64,000 nt of DNA from Bacteroidota bacterium (GCA_023428755.1 JAEYWX010000001.1:186001-250000), one strand, 5' to 3'; counted from the stretch's first letter, positions 1 through 8,524 are shown. The notes: generated by a model not told the origin, from the letters alone. Numbers and translations are program-made.

Positions 1-184
1 ATGATGCATCGGGTGGTAATTCATAATCTTTCGCCCGGGCATCATTGATCTGGTTGTCAATGTCCGACTTCAGCACGATCCTGTCGCCCACCACACCAAT
101 TATCTTATCTGCAACAATCTTCTTTGTTTGCGCCTGTACCGCCAGAGCGGCCACAACTGCAACAATTGTAAATAACTTCTTCAT
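1..184 (-). CDS. SurA/PpiC-type periplasmic chaperone (N-terminal fragment)
   Basis: Only the first 61 codons lie in the window; the gene continues past its left edge. The product starts with a Lys-Lys signal peptide ending in an Ala-Gln motif (MKKLFTIVAVVAALAVQAQ). It then reads KIIGVVGDRIVLKSDID, the typical opening of SurA-like peptidyl-prolyl isomerases of Bacteroidota, which handle outer-membrane proteins in the periplasm. It follows infB on the same strand after about 95 bp and is probably read from the same operon or from a promoter in that gap. The PPIase domains themselves are not visible, so SurA versus another PpiC-type foldase cannot be settled. Confidence 0.75.
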   Translation of the reverse strand, partial: MKKLFTIVAVVAALAVQAQTKKIVADKIIGVVGDRIVLKSDIDNQINDARAKDYELPPDAS

Positions 185-279
185 TTGTTTGAGATGAATA
201 TCAAAAGTAATAGAGATGGCCGTCTTATGAGCACGGCCATCGTTGTTTTAACAATCTGTTTCTATGTATTGCACCAGGC

Positions 280-3150
280 TTACAGTGTACGTTTCACTTC
301 TTCTTCTTCAAAGGCTACAATGGTATCACCTACATTGAGATCGCTGAAGTTTTTAATGGTTAAACCACACTCCATGTTAGAAGCTACTTCTTTTGCATCG
401 TCTTTAAAGCGTTTCAAACTTCCCAACTCTGCAAAACCACCCTCTGTACGGGGATACACCAATACACCATCACGGAAGAGTCGGATCTTCGCATCACGCT
501 TCATTTTTCCTTCGAGTACATAACAACCGGCAACGGTTGCTTTATCAAATTTGTACACTTCACGGATCTCAACAGTTGCAACTTCCTTCTCAGTGATCTT
601 AGGTTCCAGCAAGCCTTCCATCGCACTCTTTACTTCTTCAATAGCGTTGTAGATGATCGAGTAGTTCTTGATCTCCACACCTTCCTGCTCCGCCAATCTG
701 GATGCCTGCAACGAAGGACGAACGTTAAATCCGATCAGGATGGCATCCGATGCACTTGCCAATGTTACATCGGCTTCAGAGATCTGACCCACTGCTTTAT
801 GCACCACATTCACCGCAATTTCTTCGGTTGAAAGTTTCTGTAATGAATCGGTTAAGGCTTCTACCGAACCATCCACATCACCTTTAATAATGAGGTTGAG
901 TTCTTTAAAGTTACCCAATGCCAAACGACGACCGATCTCATCGAGTGTAATGTGTTTCTTGGTTCTGATACCTTGCTCACGGAGGATCTGTGCACGACGG
1001 CCGGCAATTTCTTTTGCCTCAGCTTCATCTTCATACACTTTAAATTTCTCACCCGCCTGTGGCGCACCATTTAAACCGAGTATTTGCACCGGAGTAGAAG
1101 GACCTGCCTTGTCTACCCGCTGGTTGCGCTCATTGAACATAGCTTTGATACGTCCGTAGTACTGACCCGATACAATGAGATCACCTTGTTTGAGTGTTCC
1201 GTTTTGTACCAGAATGGTTGCTACGTAACCACGTCCTTTGTCCAATGATGCTTCAACGATGGTACCTGAACCTTCCCGGTTGGGATTGGCTTTCAGTTCC
1301 AGCAACTCAGCTTCAAATGATATTTTTTCCAACAGCTTATCAATGTTCAATCCTTTTTTGGCCGAGAGTTCCTGGCTTTGGAATTTACCACCCCAGTCTT
1401 CTACCAAAATATTCATTTGTGATAACTGCTCGTATATTTTTTGCGGATTGGCTCCGTCTTTATCGATCTTGTTTACGGCAAAGATCATCGGAACACCAGC
1501 TGCTTGTGCGTGACTGATGGCCTCTTTTGTTTGTGGCATCACCGCATCATCGGCCGCCACTACGATCACCGCAATATCCGTCACTTTCGCACCACGTGCA
1601 CGCATGGCGGTAAACGCTTCGTGACCGGGTGTATCGAGGAAGGTGATTTTTTTACCGGCAGCATTGGTTACTTCGTAAGCGCCAATGTGCTGGGTAATAC
1701 CTCCGGCCTCGCCCGATACTACGTTTGCATTACGGATATAATCGAGTAATGAAGTTTTACCATGATCTACGTGACCCATGATAGTAACAATAGGCGCACG
1801 TGGCTGCAGACTGTCTGCATCATCATCGTCTTCTTCCTCCTCCATTTCAGCCTGTTTCTCCATATCGATGAATTCCACTTCAAAGCCAAACTCACCTGCT
1901 ACCAGTTCAATTACCTCAGCATCGAGACGCTGGTTAATAGAAACCATCATTCCCAAGCTGAAACATTTTGCCACAACATCGGTTGCCGATACATCCATTA
2001 AACTGGCAAGTTCAGCTGCACTGATAAACTCAGTTACCTGCAGCTTGTTGTCTTCGCCACCTTCCTGCATGTTATCAGCCATTTCATCACGCTTCAGTTT
2101 GCGGTATTTTGCTTTTAAGCTCTTACCTCTTCCGCCCTGGCCTGAAAGTTTGGCTTGTGTTTCACGGAGTTTTTCCTGGATCTCTTTTGCGTCGATCACT
2201 TTATCTTCTCTGCGACCCTGACCTGCACCACGTCCACGATCGTTTCTGTTACTGCCACCGCCGGGACGGGTATCGCCTCTGCGTTGAATGCCGATGGTAG
2301 GACCGGTACGGGCCGGAGGAGTTCCGCCAGATTGCTGACCACCTGATTGTTGACCAGGTGCTGTTTTTTTATCGATCGGGATACGTTTCCGTTTCCGTTT
2401 TTCTTTATCCGTAACCGGTTTAGGTCTTGTTTCAGAATTAACCGGCAATTCGATCTTACCCAGAATTTTCGGACCTTCTAATTTTTCGGCCTTGATATTT
2501 TCAATAACAACATCTTCGTCTTCTTCCTCTTCGGTAACCACCTGTTGTTCCACAACGGGTTGCACTTCTACTTTTTCTTCCTGCTTCACCACTTCCGGCT
2601 CTTCCGCCTTTGGCTCTTCCTTTTTCTTCTTCTCTACTTTCTTCGGGCGTGTAGAGGAGTCGATCTTATCGAGGTCGATCTTGGTAACGATCTTTGGACC
2701 TTCCACTTCAGGCGCTTCGATCTTAATCACCTCCGGCTCCGGTGCAACCACTTCAACGGGCTTCACTTCTTCCACCTTCGGCTCTTCCACTACAACCACA
2801 GGAGGCTCCGGTGCAACCACTTCAACGGGCTTCACTTCTTCCACCTTCGGCTCTTCTTTTACAATCTTCTTTACTTCCTTTTTGATCGAAAGATCTTCTT
2901 CTTCTTTCTTTTTCTTGAGATCGGCCATGCCGCCTTTGGGAATTTCGATCTGATCACTTTTTGCTTTCGCCAGTTTATCAGATGAGAATTCTGCCTGCAA
3001 CGAACGGTACATGGTTTCTGTAAGCTTTGCAGTTGGTTTCAAATCATCTTTGCTGAAACCTTTCCCCACCAAAAAGTCAATAAGGGTATCCTTACCAATA
3101 TTAAACTCCTTGGCAGCGGCCATCAAACGTGGTGTATTACTTTCTGACAT
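280..3150 (-). CDS. infB: Translation initiation factor IF-2
   Basis: IF-2 is the GTPase that places initiator tRNA on the 30S subunit. The 956-residue product has an IF2_N helix bundle at residues 1-55 and a long charged Lys/Glu/Pro/Val linker to about residue 350. A second IF2_N-like segment (near 385-430) and the G domain follow. G1 GHVDHGKTS is near residue 457, G3 DTPGHEAF near 505, G4 NKID near 560 and G5 SAKKG shortly after, then domains II-IV. It is the third gene after rimP and nusA, the widespread bacterial order. The 88 bp nusA-infB gap contains a small imperfect hairpin (TTCCCT/AGGGAA arms). The linker holds an exact internal duplication, listed separately. Confidence 0.98.
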   Translation of the reverse strand: MSESNTPRLMAAAKEFNIGKDTLIDFLVGKGFSKDDLKPTAKLTETMYRSLQAEFSSDKLAKAKSDQIEIPKGGMADLKKKKEEEDLSIKKEVKKIVKEEPKVEEVKPVEVVAPEPPVVVVEEPKVEEVKPVEVVAPEPEVIKIEAPEVEGPKIVTKIDLDKIDSSTRPKKVEKKKKEEPKAEEPEVVKQEEKVEVQPVVEQQVVTEEEEDEDVVIENIKAEKLEGPKILGKIELPVNSETRPKPVTDKEKRKRKRIPIDKKTAPGQQSGGQQSGGTPPARTGPTIGIQRRGDTRPGGGSNRNDRGRGAGQGRREDKVIDAKEIQEKLRETQAKLSGQGGRGKSLKAKYRKLKRDEMADNMQEGGEDNKLQVTEFISAAELASLMDVSATDVVAKCFSLGMMVSINQRLDAEVIELVAGEFGFEVEFIDMEKQAEMEEEEDDDDADSLQPRAPIVTIMGHVDHGKTSLLDYIRNANVVSGEAGGITQHIGAYEVTNAAGKKITFLDTPGHEAFTAMRARGAKVTDIAVIVVAADDAVMPQTKEAISHAQAAGVPMIFAVNKIDKDGANPQKIYEQLSQMNILVEDWGGKFQSQELSAKKGLNIDKLLEKISFEAELLELKANPNREGSGTIVEASLDKGRGYVATILVQNGTLKQGDLIVSGQYYGRIKAMFNERNQRVDKAGPSTPVQILGLNGAPQAGEKFKVYEDEAEAKEIAGRRAQILREQGIRTKKHITLDEIGRRLALGNFKELNLIIKGDVDGSVEALTDSLQKLSTEEIAVNVVHKAVGQISEADVTLASASDAILIGFNVRPSLQASRLAEQEGVEIKNYSIIYNAIEEVKSAMEGLLEPKITEKEVATVEIREVYKFDKATVAGCYVLEGKMKRDAKIRLFRDGVLVYPRTEGGFAELGSLKRFKDDAKEVASNMECGLTIKNFSDLNVGDTIVAFEEEEVKRTL
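2735..2856 (-). repeat. 53-bp perfect direct repeat inside infB linker
   Basis: Two identical 53-bp copies at 2735-2787 and 2804-2856, offset by 69 bp (23 codons), encode a repeated Pro/Val/Glu-rich segment (KVEEVKPVEVVAPEP) in the IF-2 N-terminal linker. The nucleotide identity, including third positions, points to a recent in-frame duplication rather than selection on protein sequence alone. Confidence 0.95.
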
Positions 3151-3238
3151 AATTTACTTCCCTCACCCATGCCGGAGCAGGCAGGGAATATCTTGTTTAA
3201 TTGTTTAAATATATCAACCCAGAATAACCGTTTCCGGT

Positions 3239-4486
3239 TTACTCTTGTTCAAATTCTTCTTTCAATACACGACGTACTTCTGCAATGGTTTCTTTTTCCA
3301 GATCGGTACGACGTTCTAATTCCTCAGCTGTAAGATCCAGTACGCTACGTGCGGTATCGCAACCGATGCGTTTCAATTCATCAATTACCCAACCTTCAAT
3401 TTCATCTGTAAATTCATCCAGATCAATATCAAATTCGTTGGTTTCTTCTTCTGTATCACGATACACATCAATTTCATAACCTGTCAACTCACATGCAAGT
3501 TTAATATTTACACCCCGCTTACCAATGGCCAATGATACCTGGTCGGGTTTTAAATAAACTTCTACATGTTTTGCTTCCTGGTCAATGTCCATGCTCGTGA
3601 TCTTGGCAGGCGTTAATGAACGTTGAATAAGCAGGTTGATGTTGGATGTATAGTTGATCACATCAATATTCTCATTCTTTAGTTCACGCACAATACCGTG
3701 AATACGGCTACCCTTCATACCTACACAGGCACCCACCGGATCAATACGATCGTCGAAACTTTCAACAGCTACTTTTGCTCTTTCACCGGGTTCACGTACA
3801 ATTTTCCGGATCACAATCAAGCCATCAAAAATTTCCGGCACTTCAATTTCCAGCAATTTAGCAAGGAACAGCGGACTTGTTCTTGACAAAATGATCACAG
3901 GTGCATTGTTCTTCAACTCTACTTTCTTAATAACTGCACGGATGTTTTCACCTTTCTTGAAATAATCCTGCGGAATCTGTTCGCTTTTTGGCAACAGTAA
4001 TTCATTTCCCTCTTCATCGAGCAGTAACACTTCTTTTTTCCAAACCTGGTACACTTCTGCACTCAGAATTTCACCAATGCGGTCGGAATATTTTTGTACA
4101 AGTACATTCTTTTTCAAATCACCAATACGGCTGGCCAGTGTTTGCTTGGCAGCAAGAATAGCACGGCGGCCGAAATCGTGAATATCTACATCTTCATACA
4201 ACTCTTCACCCACTTCATAATCGGGTTCAATCTTTACGGCATCAGTATAAGCAATCTGTGCCAGCGGATCTTCCACTTGTCCATCTTCTACTATGGTACG
4301 ACGACGCATGATCTCCAGATCACCTTTTTCGGTGTTCACGATCACGTCAAAATTATCGTCACTGCCATATTTTTTACGAAGCAATGTTTTAAACACATCT
4401 TCCAGCACCTTCATCATCGTGGGGCGGTCGATATTTTCCGCATCCTTAAACTCCTGGAAACTCTCAATAAGATTGATACTTGCCAT
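3239..4486 (-). CDS. nusA: Transcription termination/antitermination protein NusA
   Basis: NusA binds RNA polymerase and nascent RNA and modulates pausing, termination and antitermination. The 415-residue product has the N-terminal polymerase-binding domain (about 1-125), an S1 RNA-binding domain (about 130-200) and two KH domains. GACVGMKGSRIHGIV lies in the first KH domain and VSLAIGKRGVNIKLA in the second. A short acidic C-terminal region ends in a helix-hairpin-helix-like segment. The length fits Bacteroidota NusA, which lacks the E. coli duplicated acidic repeats. It sits between rimP and infB on the same strand. The start ATG is preceded by A/T-rich sequence with no Shine-Dalgarno match. 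Confidence 0.97.
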   Translation of the reverse strand: MASINLIESFQEFKDAENIDRPTMMKVLEDVFKTLLRKKYGSDDNFDVIVNTEKGDLEIMRRRTIVEDGQVEDPLAQIAYTDAVKIEPDYEVGEELYEDVDIHDFGRRAILAAKQTLASRIGDLKKNVLVQKYSDRIGEILSAEVYQVWKKEVLLLDEEGNELLLPKSEQIPQDYFKKGENIRAVIKKVELKNNAPVIILSRTSPLFLAKLLEIEVPEIFDGLIVIRKIVREPGERAKVAVESFDDRIDPVGACVGMKGSRIHGIVRELKNENIDVINYTSNINLLIQRSLTPAKITSMDIDQEAKHVEVYLKPDQVSLAIGKRGVNIKLACELTGYEIDVYRDTEEETNEFDIDLDEFTDEIEGWVIDELKRIGCDTARSVLDLTAEELERRTDLEKETIAEVRRVLKEEFEQE

Positions 4487-4536
4487 AACACATTTTTTTA
4501 AAACATTCCGGTTGGTTTATTTTTTAGCAACCGTAA

Positions 4537-5010
4537 TCAGTTAAATACAATTTGAATTTTAGTTGATTTAATATCTGCATAAGCAAGTTTGTGTTGTATC
4601 ACTTCCTGCTTTTTTCCTTTGCCTTTTGTTTCTTCCACCTCTGCTTCATCGGCTGATGCTGATAGTAATTTGCCAACCACTTTGCGCCCGTCCTTCAGAA
4701 TTACTTCCACCAGGCGGCCAATATTTTTATTGTATTGGCGTACCAGCTTCAATGGTTCTTCCAGGCCCGGCGACGATACTTCCAGTGAAAAATCGCCATC
4801 ATTGAACAAGGCCTTTTCTTCGATCTGCTTGTACAAAGCCCTGTTATAAGCAATGCAGCGGCTGATGGGTAATCCAGCATCTGCATCAACAAACACCTGG
4901 ATATTGTTGCCCGGTTTCAGCTTTACATCTACCAGGAAACAATCCGGATCCACGCTGATGATATCCTCAATTAACTGCCTGATACTTTCTGTTTTTTGCT
5001 CTAAGTTCAT
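4537..5010 (-). CDS. rimP: Ribosome maturation factor RimP
   Basis: RimP assists 30S ribosomal subunit maturation. The open frame runs upstream to a TTG at 5073, but the ATG at 5010 (MNLEQKTESIRQLIEDI) fits the family start and gives 157 residues, the usual length. Family features are DPDCFLVDVKLKPGNNIQVFVDAD in the N-terminal domain (shown here only in part: DCFLVDVKLKPG) and FSLEVSSPGLEEPLK, the conserved SPGL segment, near residue 85. An SH3-like C-terminal domain follows. It is the first gene of rimP-nusA-infB, and the leader upstream carries a perfect hairpin at 5025-5049. Confidence 0.95.
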   Translation of the reverse strand: MNLEQKTESIRQLIEDIISVDPDCFLVDVKLKPGNNIQVFVDADAGLPISRCIAYNRALYKQIEEKALFNDGDFSLEVSSPGLEEPLKLVRQYNKNIGRLVEVILKDGRKVVGKLLSASADEAEVEETKGKGKKQEVIQHKLAYADIKSTKIQIVFN

Positions 5011-5024
5011 GTAGGTGAAATAAA

Positions 5025-5049
5025 GAAGGGAACGTTTTCCGTTCCCTTC
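5025..5049 (-). promoter_or_regulatory. Perfect 10-bp hairpin in the rimP leader
   Basis: GAAGGGAACG at 5025-5034 and its exact complement at 5040-5049 enclose a 5-base loop, 15 bp before the rimP start. It lies where the 5' untranslated RNA of rimP-nusA-infB would be. There is no T-run after it on the minus strand, so it is not a simple terminator. A regulatory or stabilising leader element of the operon is the likely role (inference). Confidence 0.6.
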
Positions 5050-5170
5050 CACTGTTTCTTTTGTCCGCCGCAAATGTATGATAATAGCTACGAATGGAAA
5101 AATTTTTTTAGCCTGAAGTTACAGGGAAGGTTTTCGGAGAATCTTCACAAATCAACCATGTGGTTTATTT

Positions 5171-5178
5171 TATCTTTG
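5171..5178 (+). promoter_or_regulatory. Bacteroidota -7 box (TATCTTTG)
   Basis: An exact TAnnTTTG match lies 7 bp before the ATG of the downstream small membrane protein. No clear TTTG -33 element is visible at the usual spacing. If used, the transcript would have almost no leader. Confidence 0.55.
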
Positions 5179-5185
5179 CAACATC

Positions 5186-5422
5186 ATGTTACTACGTTAT
5201 CTACTTTACGGTCTGCTGATCTACTTTGTGTTCCGTTTTATTTTCCGGTTTGTTATTCCTGTAACAAGAGCCACCCGTGAAATGAAAAACAAAATGAACG
5301 AATTCCAGGCACGTATGCAGGAGCAACAACAGCAACAAGCTGCTCACCAACGCCCTGAACCGGTAAAAGAAAAACCGTCAGTAAAAGAAGGCGACTACAT
5401 TGAGTTTGAGGAAGTGAAATGA
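5186..5422 (+). CDS. DUF4834-type small membrane protein
   Basis: This 78-residue protein has one N-terminal transmembrane helix (LLRYLLYGLLIYFVFRFIFR), a basic/amphipathic stretch, a Gln-rich coiled segment (residues 45-55) and an acidic C-terminus ending GDYIEFEEVK. This architecture and the closing D-Y-I-E-x-E-E motif match the DUF4834 family of Bacteroidota; its function is unknown. It has its own -7 box immediately upstream and is transcribed divergently from rimP. An antisense frame over the same stretch is taken to be a shadow. Confidence 0.75.
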   Translation: MLLRYLLYGLLIYFVFRFIFRFVIPVTRATREMKNKMNEFQARMQEQQQQQAAHQRPEPVKEKPSVKEGDYIEFEEVK

Positions 5423-5433
5423 TGAGTAAAAGA

Positions 5434-5461
5434 CAAGGCACAAGAATCAAGGCACAAGAAT
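5434..5461 (+). repeat. 14-bp tandem repeat (CAAGGCACAAGAAT x2)
   Basis: Two exact head-to-tail copies lie between the DUF4834 gene and the convergent HAD gene. The word is the reverse complement of the CTTGTGCCTTG type found at 28315-28361, so the two sites belong to one degenerate intergenic repeat family. Confidence 0.85.
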
Positions 5462-5480
5462 AAATCAGACATCATCCATC

Positions 5481-6095
5481 CTACATTAGTTCCAGTTCTT
5501 CCACTTTCATGCCCGGCAATAAATGAACTGTTTGTAAGCCGAGCGCCTGTGCCGCTTCGATGTTATTGATGCTATCGTCTATAAAGAGAGTTTCTTGCGG
5601 AATGAGTCCATGTTTCTCCAATACAAATTGAAAAGCGCCTGCATCGGGTTTGCGATGACCAATGCGGTGTGAATAGTAGGCTGCATCAAACAAATCATCA
5701 AACGACGATTGTGGCGACAGCAGTTGGTAACGCCGCTGAAATTCCTGTAAATGAATTTCATTGGTATTGCTAAGCAAATACAGTTGGTACCTGTTTCGTA
5801 GTTGTGGTAATACTGCCAGGCTTTCTTTCCTGAAATCGAGCAAGAGTGCATTCCATGCATCCCGTATTTGTGCATCGCTCACCTGCAAACCGGTAGCCGA
5901 GCGAAAATCATCGTAAAACAATGCATCATCCATTCCTGTTTCAAGTTTTTTGAACAGATCATTGCTATGAAACTGGCTGAAAAAATGCTGGAAGTTGGTA
6001 ACGCCTATTTGTTCAAATGCCGCCTGGCTTAATTTGAAATCAATATCAAGCAGTACCCCACCTAAATCGAATATAACAGACCGGATCGTTTGCAT
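5481..6095 (-). CDS. HAD-family hydrolase (YihX/epoxide-hydrolase-like subfamily)
   Basis: A 204-residue cytoplasmic phosphatase-type protein. Motif I is VIFDLGGVLLDID (nucleophile Asp near residue 10). An alpha-helical cap follows (about 15-85). Motif II is LLSNTNEIH near 110, motif III the Lys of IGHRKPDAGAF near 147 and motif IV FIDDSINNIEAA near 170. The layout is that of YihX-like haloacid dehalogenase hydrolases, which usually dephosphorylate small sugar phosphates; the substrate cannot be read from sequence. It is convergent with the DUF4834 gene and stands alone on its strand. Its start region lies about 150 bp from the divergent tRNA gene. Confidence 0.9.
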   Translation of the reverse strand: MQTIRSVIFDLGGVLLDIDFKLSQAAFEQIGVTNFQHFFSQFHSNDLFKKLETGMDDALFYDDFRSATGLQVSDAQIRDAWNALLLDFRKESLAVLPQLRNRYQLYLLSNTNEIHLQEFQRRYQLLSPQSSFDDLFDAAYYSHRIGHRKPDAGAFQFVLEKHGLIPQETLFIDDSINNIEAAQALGLQTVHLLPGMKVEELELM

Positions 6096-6233
6096 GCTGC
6101 AAAGAAACGGCTCTGCACCAAATTACCAGCATGTACTGCGGAATTTCCACTTCGGTTTTCCATATTTCGCAACCTGTTTCAAATAAGCTTTGAAATTATA
6201 ACAACACGATACGCCTATTTTTCTATCTTTGCC

Positions 6234-6241
6234 CCCGCCCA
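6234..6241 (+). promoter_or_regulatory. -7 box (TATCTTTG) of the CAU tRNA gene
   Basis: An exact TAnnTTTG match ends 7 bp before the first base of the mature tRNA. A TTTG occurs at 6189-6192, too far upstream for a normal -33 element. Confidence 0.6.
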
Positions 6242-6248
6242 AAAGGCC

Positions 6249-6322
6249 GGATCCTTAGCTCAGACGGTTAGAGCATCTGACTCATAATCAGAGGGTCGTA
6301 GGTTCAAATCCTACAGGATCCA
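6249..6322 (+). tRNA. tRNA with CAU anticodon (Met or lysidine-modified Ile2)
   Basis: The 74-nt cloverleaf has acceptor GGATCCT pairing perfectly with AGGATCC, a D arm TAGCTCAGACGGTTAGAGC, an anticodon stem CTGAC/ATCAG with CAT, and a T arm with GGTTCAAATCC. The discriminator is A and no CCA is encoded. The CAT anticodon could be elongator Met, or Ile2 read through lysidine; the acceptor (T4-A69, C5-G68) does not decide between them. It lacks the initiator signature. Confidence 0.95.
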
Positions 6323-6337
6323 CTTTTTTATAAGAGA

Positions 6338-6395
6338 TAGCCGGAAGCCGGTAGTTGGTAGTCGGGAAGACGGAAGTCCGGGAGACGGGAAGTCC
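6338..6395 (+). repeat. Degenerate GC-rich word repeat (CGGGAAGACGG / CCGGTAG type)
   Basis: The stretch after the tRNA is built of overlapping variants of GCCGGAAG, TCGGGAAG, ACGGAAGTCC and ACGGGAAGTCC. It is imperfect tandem repetition without coding potential, flanked by normal A+T-rich intergenic DNA. Confidence 0.8.
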
Positions 6396-6440
6396 AAACG
6401 ATTCACTTACCGGCAATTTTTTTAATAAATGGCTTTAACC

Positions 6441-6469
6441 TTTGCTTAACCGATAAGCAAATACATTTG
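6441..6469 (+). promoter_or_regulatory. Promoter of the PorT-like gene
   Basis: TTTG at 6441-6444 and TACATTTG at 6462-6469 are separated by 17 bp, close to the Bacteroidota -33/-7 consensus. The start codon lies 13 bp downstream. Confidence 0.6.
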
Positions 6470-6482
6470 CCTCTTTACTATT

Positions 6483-7226
6483 ATGAAGAAACTAATACTG
6501 TTTACATTATTCCTTTCCGCAGGTGTTGTACTTTTTGCACAGGAAACAGAAAAAAAGAAAAAGAAAGATTGGTCAAAAGTAGATCTCGGCAATCGTCCAA
6601 AAGATCACCTGATTTTTCAGTTTGGTTATTTGCAATGGTTGCAAAAACCCGACAGCATTGCCACCAAAGGTTTTGCCCGCACCGTGAATGCATATTTCTC
6701 ATTCGACTTTCCGTTTAAAACTGATCCACGTTTCAGCGTTGGTTTAGGTGCCGGTGTAGGTGCCGATAATATGTTTTTTGATAAAGATGCCGGTCGCAAC
6801 CTGAGCATTAACAACAACAATTCATTCCAGTTTGTACCCCATGCCGGTCGTGATACATTGAACAGATACAAATCAATGAAGCTGGCTACCGTTTACCTGG
6901 AAGCTCCTGTTGAGTTGCGTTTTATGATTGATCCTACTAAGCCCAACAAGAGTTTAAAGTTTGCACTGGGTATGAAAGTAGGCACCATCATCAGTGCTAC
7001 TGATAAAACAAGGTTTACAACCGATGCCAACGGAAATACAGCGTATGTATTAAAGGAGAAAGACAGAAAGCATTTCAATAATCTTCGTCTGGCAGCTACG
7101 GCCCGTGTTGGTATGGGTAATTTTGCCATCTTTGGCCAATACCAGATCAATGATATGATCAAAGAAGGACAAGGCCCCAGCCAGATCCGTCCGATCACAT
7201 TCGGCATTACACTAACCGGTTTATAA
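6483..7226 (+). CDS. PorT-type outer-membrane beta-barrel protein
   Basis: The 247-residue product begins with a signal peptide (MKKLILFTLFLSAGVVLFAQ), followed by a very basic Lys run (KKKKKDW) and then alternating hydrophobic strands rich in Gly and aromatic residues. It ends PITFGITLTGL, a typical barrel-closing strand. The profile fits small eight-stranded Bacteroidota outer-membrane barrels of the PorT/OMP_b-brl class; the specific role is unknown. It has a well-formed promoter upstream and a strong intrinsic terminator downstream, so it is probably a single-gene unit between the tRNA and hflX. Confidence 0.75.
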   Translation: MKKLILFTLFLSAGVVLFAQETEKKKKKDWSKVDLGNRPKDHLIFQFGYLQWLQKPDSIATKGFARTVNAYFSFDFPFKTDPRFSVGLGAGVGADNMFFDKDAGRNLSINNNNSFQFVPHAGRDTLNRYKSMKLATVYLEAPVELRFMIDPTKPNKSLKFALGMKVGTIISATDKTRFTTDANGNTAYVLKEKDRKHFNNLRLAATARVGMGNFAIFGQYQINDMIKEGQGPSQIRPITFGITLTGL

Positions 7227-7248
7227 ACAGCCGTTCAATTAATACAGC

Positions 7249-7280
7249 AAGCGGATGATGGAACGATCATCCGCTTTTTG
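7249..7280 (+). terminator. Intrinsic terminator
   Basis: An 11-bp perfect stem (7249-7259 with 7266-7276, core AGCGGATGAT/ATCATCCGCT) and 6-base loop are followed directly by a T-run, 20 bp after the PorT-like gene. Confidence 0.85.
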
Positions 7281-7313
7281 TTTGTATACAGCCGCTAACT
7301 TATTCTACCTTTA
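7281..7313 (+). promoter_or_regulatory. Promoter of hflX
   Basis: TTTG at 7281-7284, 21 bp spacer, then TACCTTTA at 7306-7313 (one mismatch to TAnnTTTG), 20 bp before the GTG start of hflX. Confidence 0.55.
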
Positions 7314-7333
7314 CCCACTGAATTTTATACCAA

Positions 7334-8524
7334 GTGATCGATCGTAAACAAGAGATACAGCAAGAAGAACGGGCCATTATTGTTGGCGTAGTAACCAAAG
7401 CACAAACAGAACTGCAGGTACAGGAATACCTGGATGAGTTGGCATTTTTAGCCGAAACTGCAGGCGCTGTTACCATCAAACGTTTTGTACAAAAACTGGC
7501 GCATCCCGACAGTAAAACCTTTGTAGGAAAAGGAAAGCTGCAGGAGATCAAGCAATACGTAGCCGACAAAGCCATTACCCTCATCATTTTTGATGATGAG
7601 TTAACCGGCGCCCAGATCATGAACATTGAAAAAGAGTTGGGCATTTATACCATCGACCGCAGTGATCTGATCCTCGACATTTTTGCCCGCCGTGCAAAAA
7701 CGGCACAGGCGAAAACACAGGTAGAGCTGGCCCAATACCAATACATTTTACCCCGCCTGAAAGGAATGTGGAAACACCTGGAACGCCAGGGTGGCGGTGT
7801 AGGAACAAGAGGGCCTGGTGAAACAGAAATTGAAACCGACCGTCGTATTGTAAAAGATAAAATTTCGTTGTTACGGAAACGCTTAGCCGAAATTGATAAA
7901 CAGGCATTCACGCAACGCAAAGACCGTGGCGAATTTATTCGGGTGGCATTGGTAGGTTATACCAACGTAGGCAAAAGTACCCTCATGAATATCTTAGCGA
8001 AACGTGAAGTGTTTGCTGAAAACAAATTGTTTGCCACCTTGGATACCACCACCAGTAAAGTGGTATTTGAAAATACGCCTTTTTTATTGAGTGATACTGT
8101 TGGATTTATCCGCAAGTTACCGCACCATCTGGTAGAAAGTTTTAAGAGTACATTGGATGAGGTGCGTGAAAGTGATGTGCTGTTGCATGTAGTGGATATT
8201 TCGCATCCGCAATACGAAGACCAGATCAACGTGGTGAACAAAACCTTACAGGATTTGAAATGCCACGACAAACCGGTGGTAACCATTTTCAACAAAATGG
8301 ACGTGTACGAAGAAAAACATTTCGACGAATGGCTGGGCGATGATATCAAGGCCACCATTTTGCAGGAACTGAAAGAGCGTTGGGAAAATGATACGCAGGG
8401 TAACTGTGTATTTGTATCGGCCATTGAAAAGCGTAACATCGCTGAACTGCGTGAACGTATTTTAGAACAGGTGCGTACCATTTACAAAATACGGTACCCG
8501 TATAAAACAGAGTTTTTGTACTGA
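7334..8524 (+). CDS. hflX: GTPase HflX (ribosome-splitting GTPase)
   Basis: HflX binds the 50S subunit and rescues stalled ribosomes under stress. The 396-residue protein has the HflX N-terminal domain with the glycine-rich segment GGGVGTRGPGETEIETD (residues about 155-172). The G domain follows: G1 GYTNVGKSTLMN near 212, G3 DTVGFIRKLPHHLVESF near 256, G4 NKMD near 320 and a G5-like VSAIEK near 375. The start is a GTG at 7334 that directly precedes the family's usual opening; no in-frame ATG gives a complete N-terminus. Its stop overlaps the next gene's ATG by one base, implying translational coupling to the Rieske protein. Confidence 0.96.
   Translation: MIDRKQEIQQEERAIIVGVVTKAQTELQVQEYLDELAFLAETAGAVTIKRFVQKLAHPDSKTFVGKGKLQEIKQYVADKAITLIIFDDELTGAQIMNIEKELGIYTIDRSDLILDIFARRAKTAQAKTQVELAQYQYILPRLKGMWKHLERQGGGVGTRGPGETEIETDRRIVKDKISLLRKRLAEIDKQAFTQRKDRGEFIRVALVGYTNVGKSTLMNILAKREVFAENKLFATLDTTTSKVVFENTPFLLSDTVGFIRKLPHHLVESFKSTLDEVRESDVLLHVVDISHPQYEDQINVVNKTLQDLKCHDKPVVTIFNKMDVYEEKHFDEWLGDDIKATILQELKERWENDTQGNCVFVSAIEKRNIAELRERILEQVRTIYKIRYPYKTEFLY

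Noticed and set aside
2735..2856. Mobile-element duplication
   Set aside because: The repeat is in frame within a coding linker, without terminal inverted repeats or target duplication.
2492..2953. 153-residue Ser/Thr-rich plus-strand frame
   Set aside because: It is the antisense of the infB linker; its Ser/Thr/Phe runs mirror the Glu/Lys codons of IF-2.
5253..5450. 65-residue minus-strand frame over the DUF4834 gene
   Set aside because: Antisense of the Gln-rich coding stretch; DUF4834 is recognisable on the plus strand.
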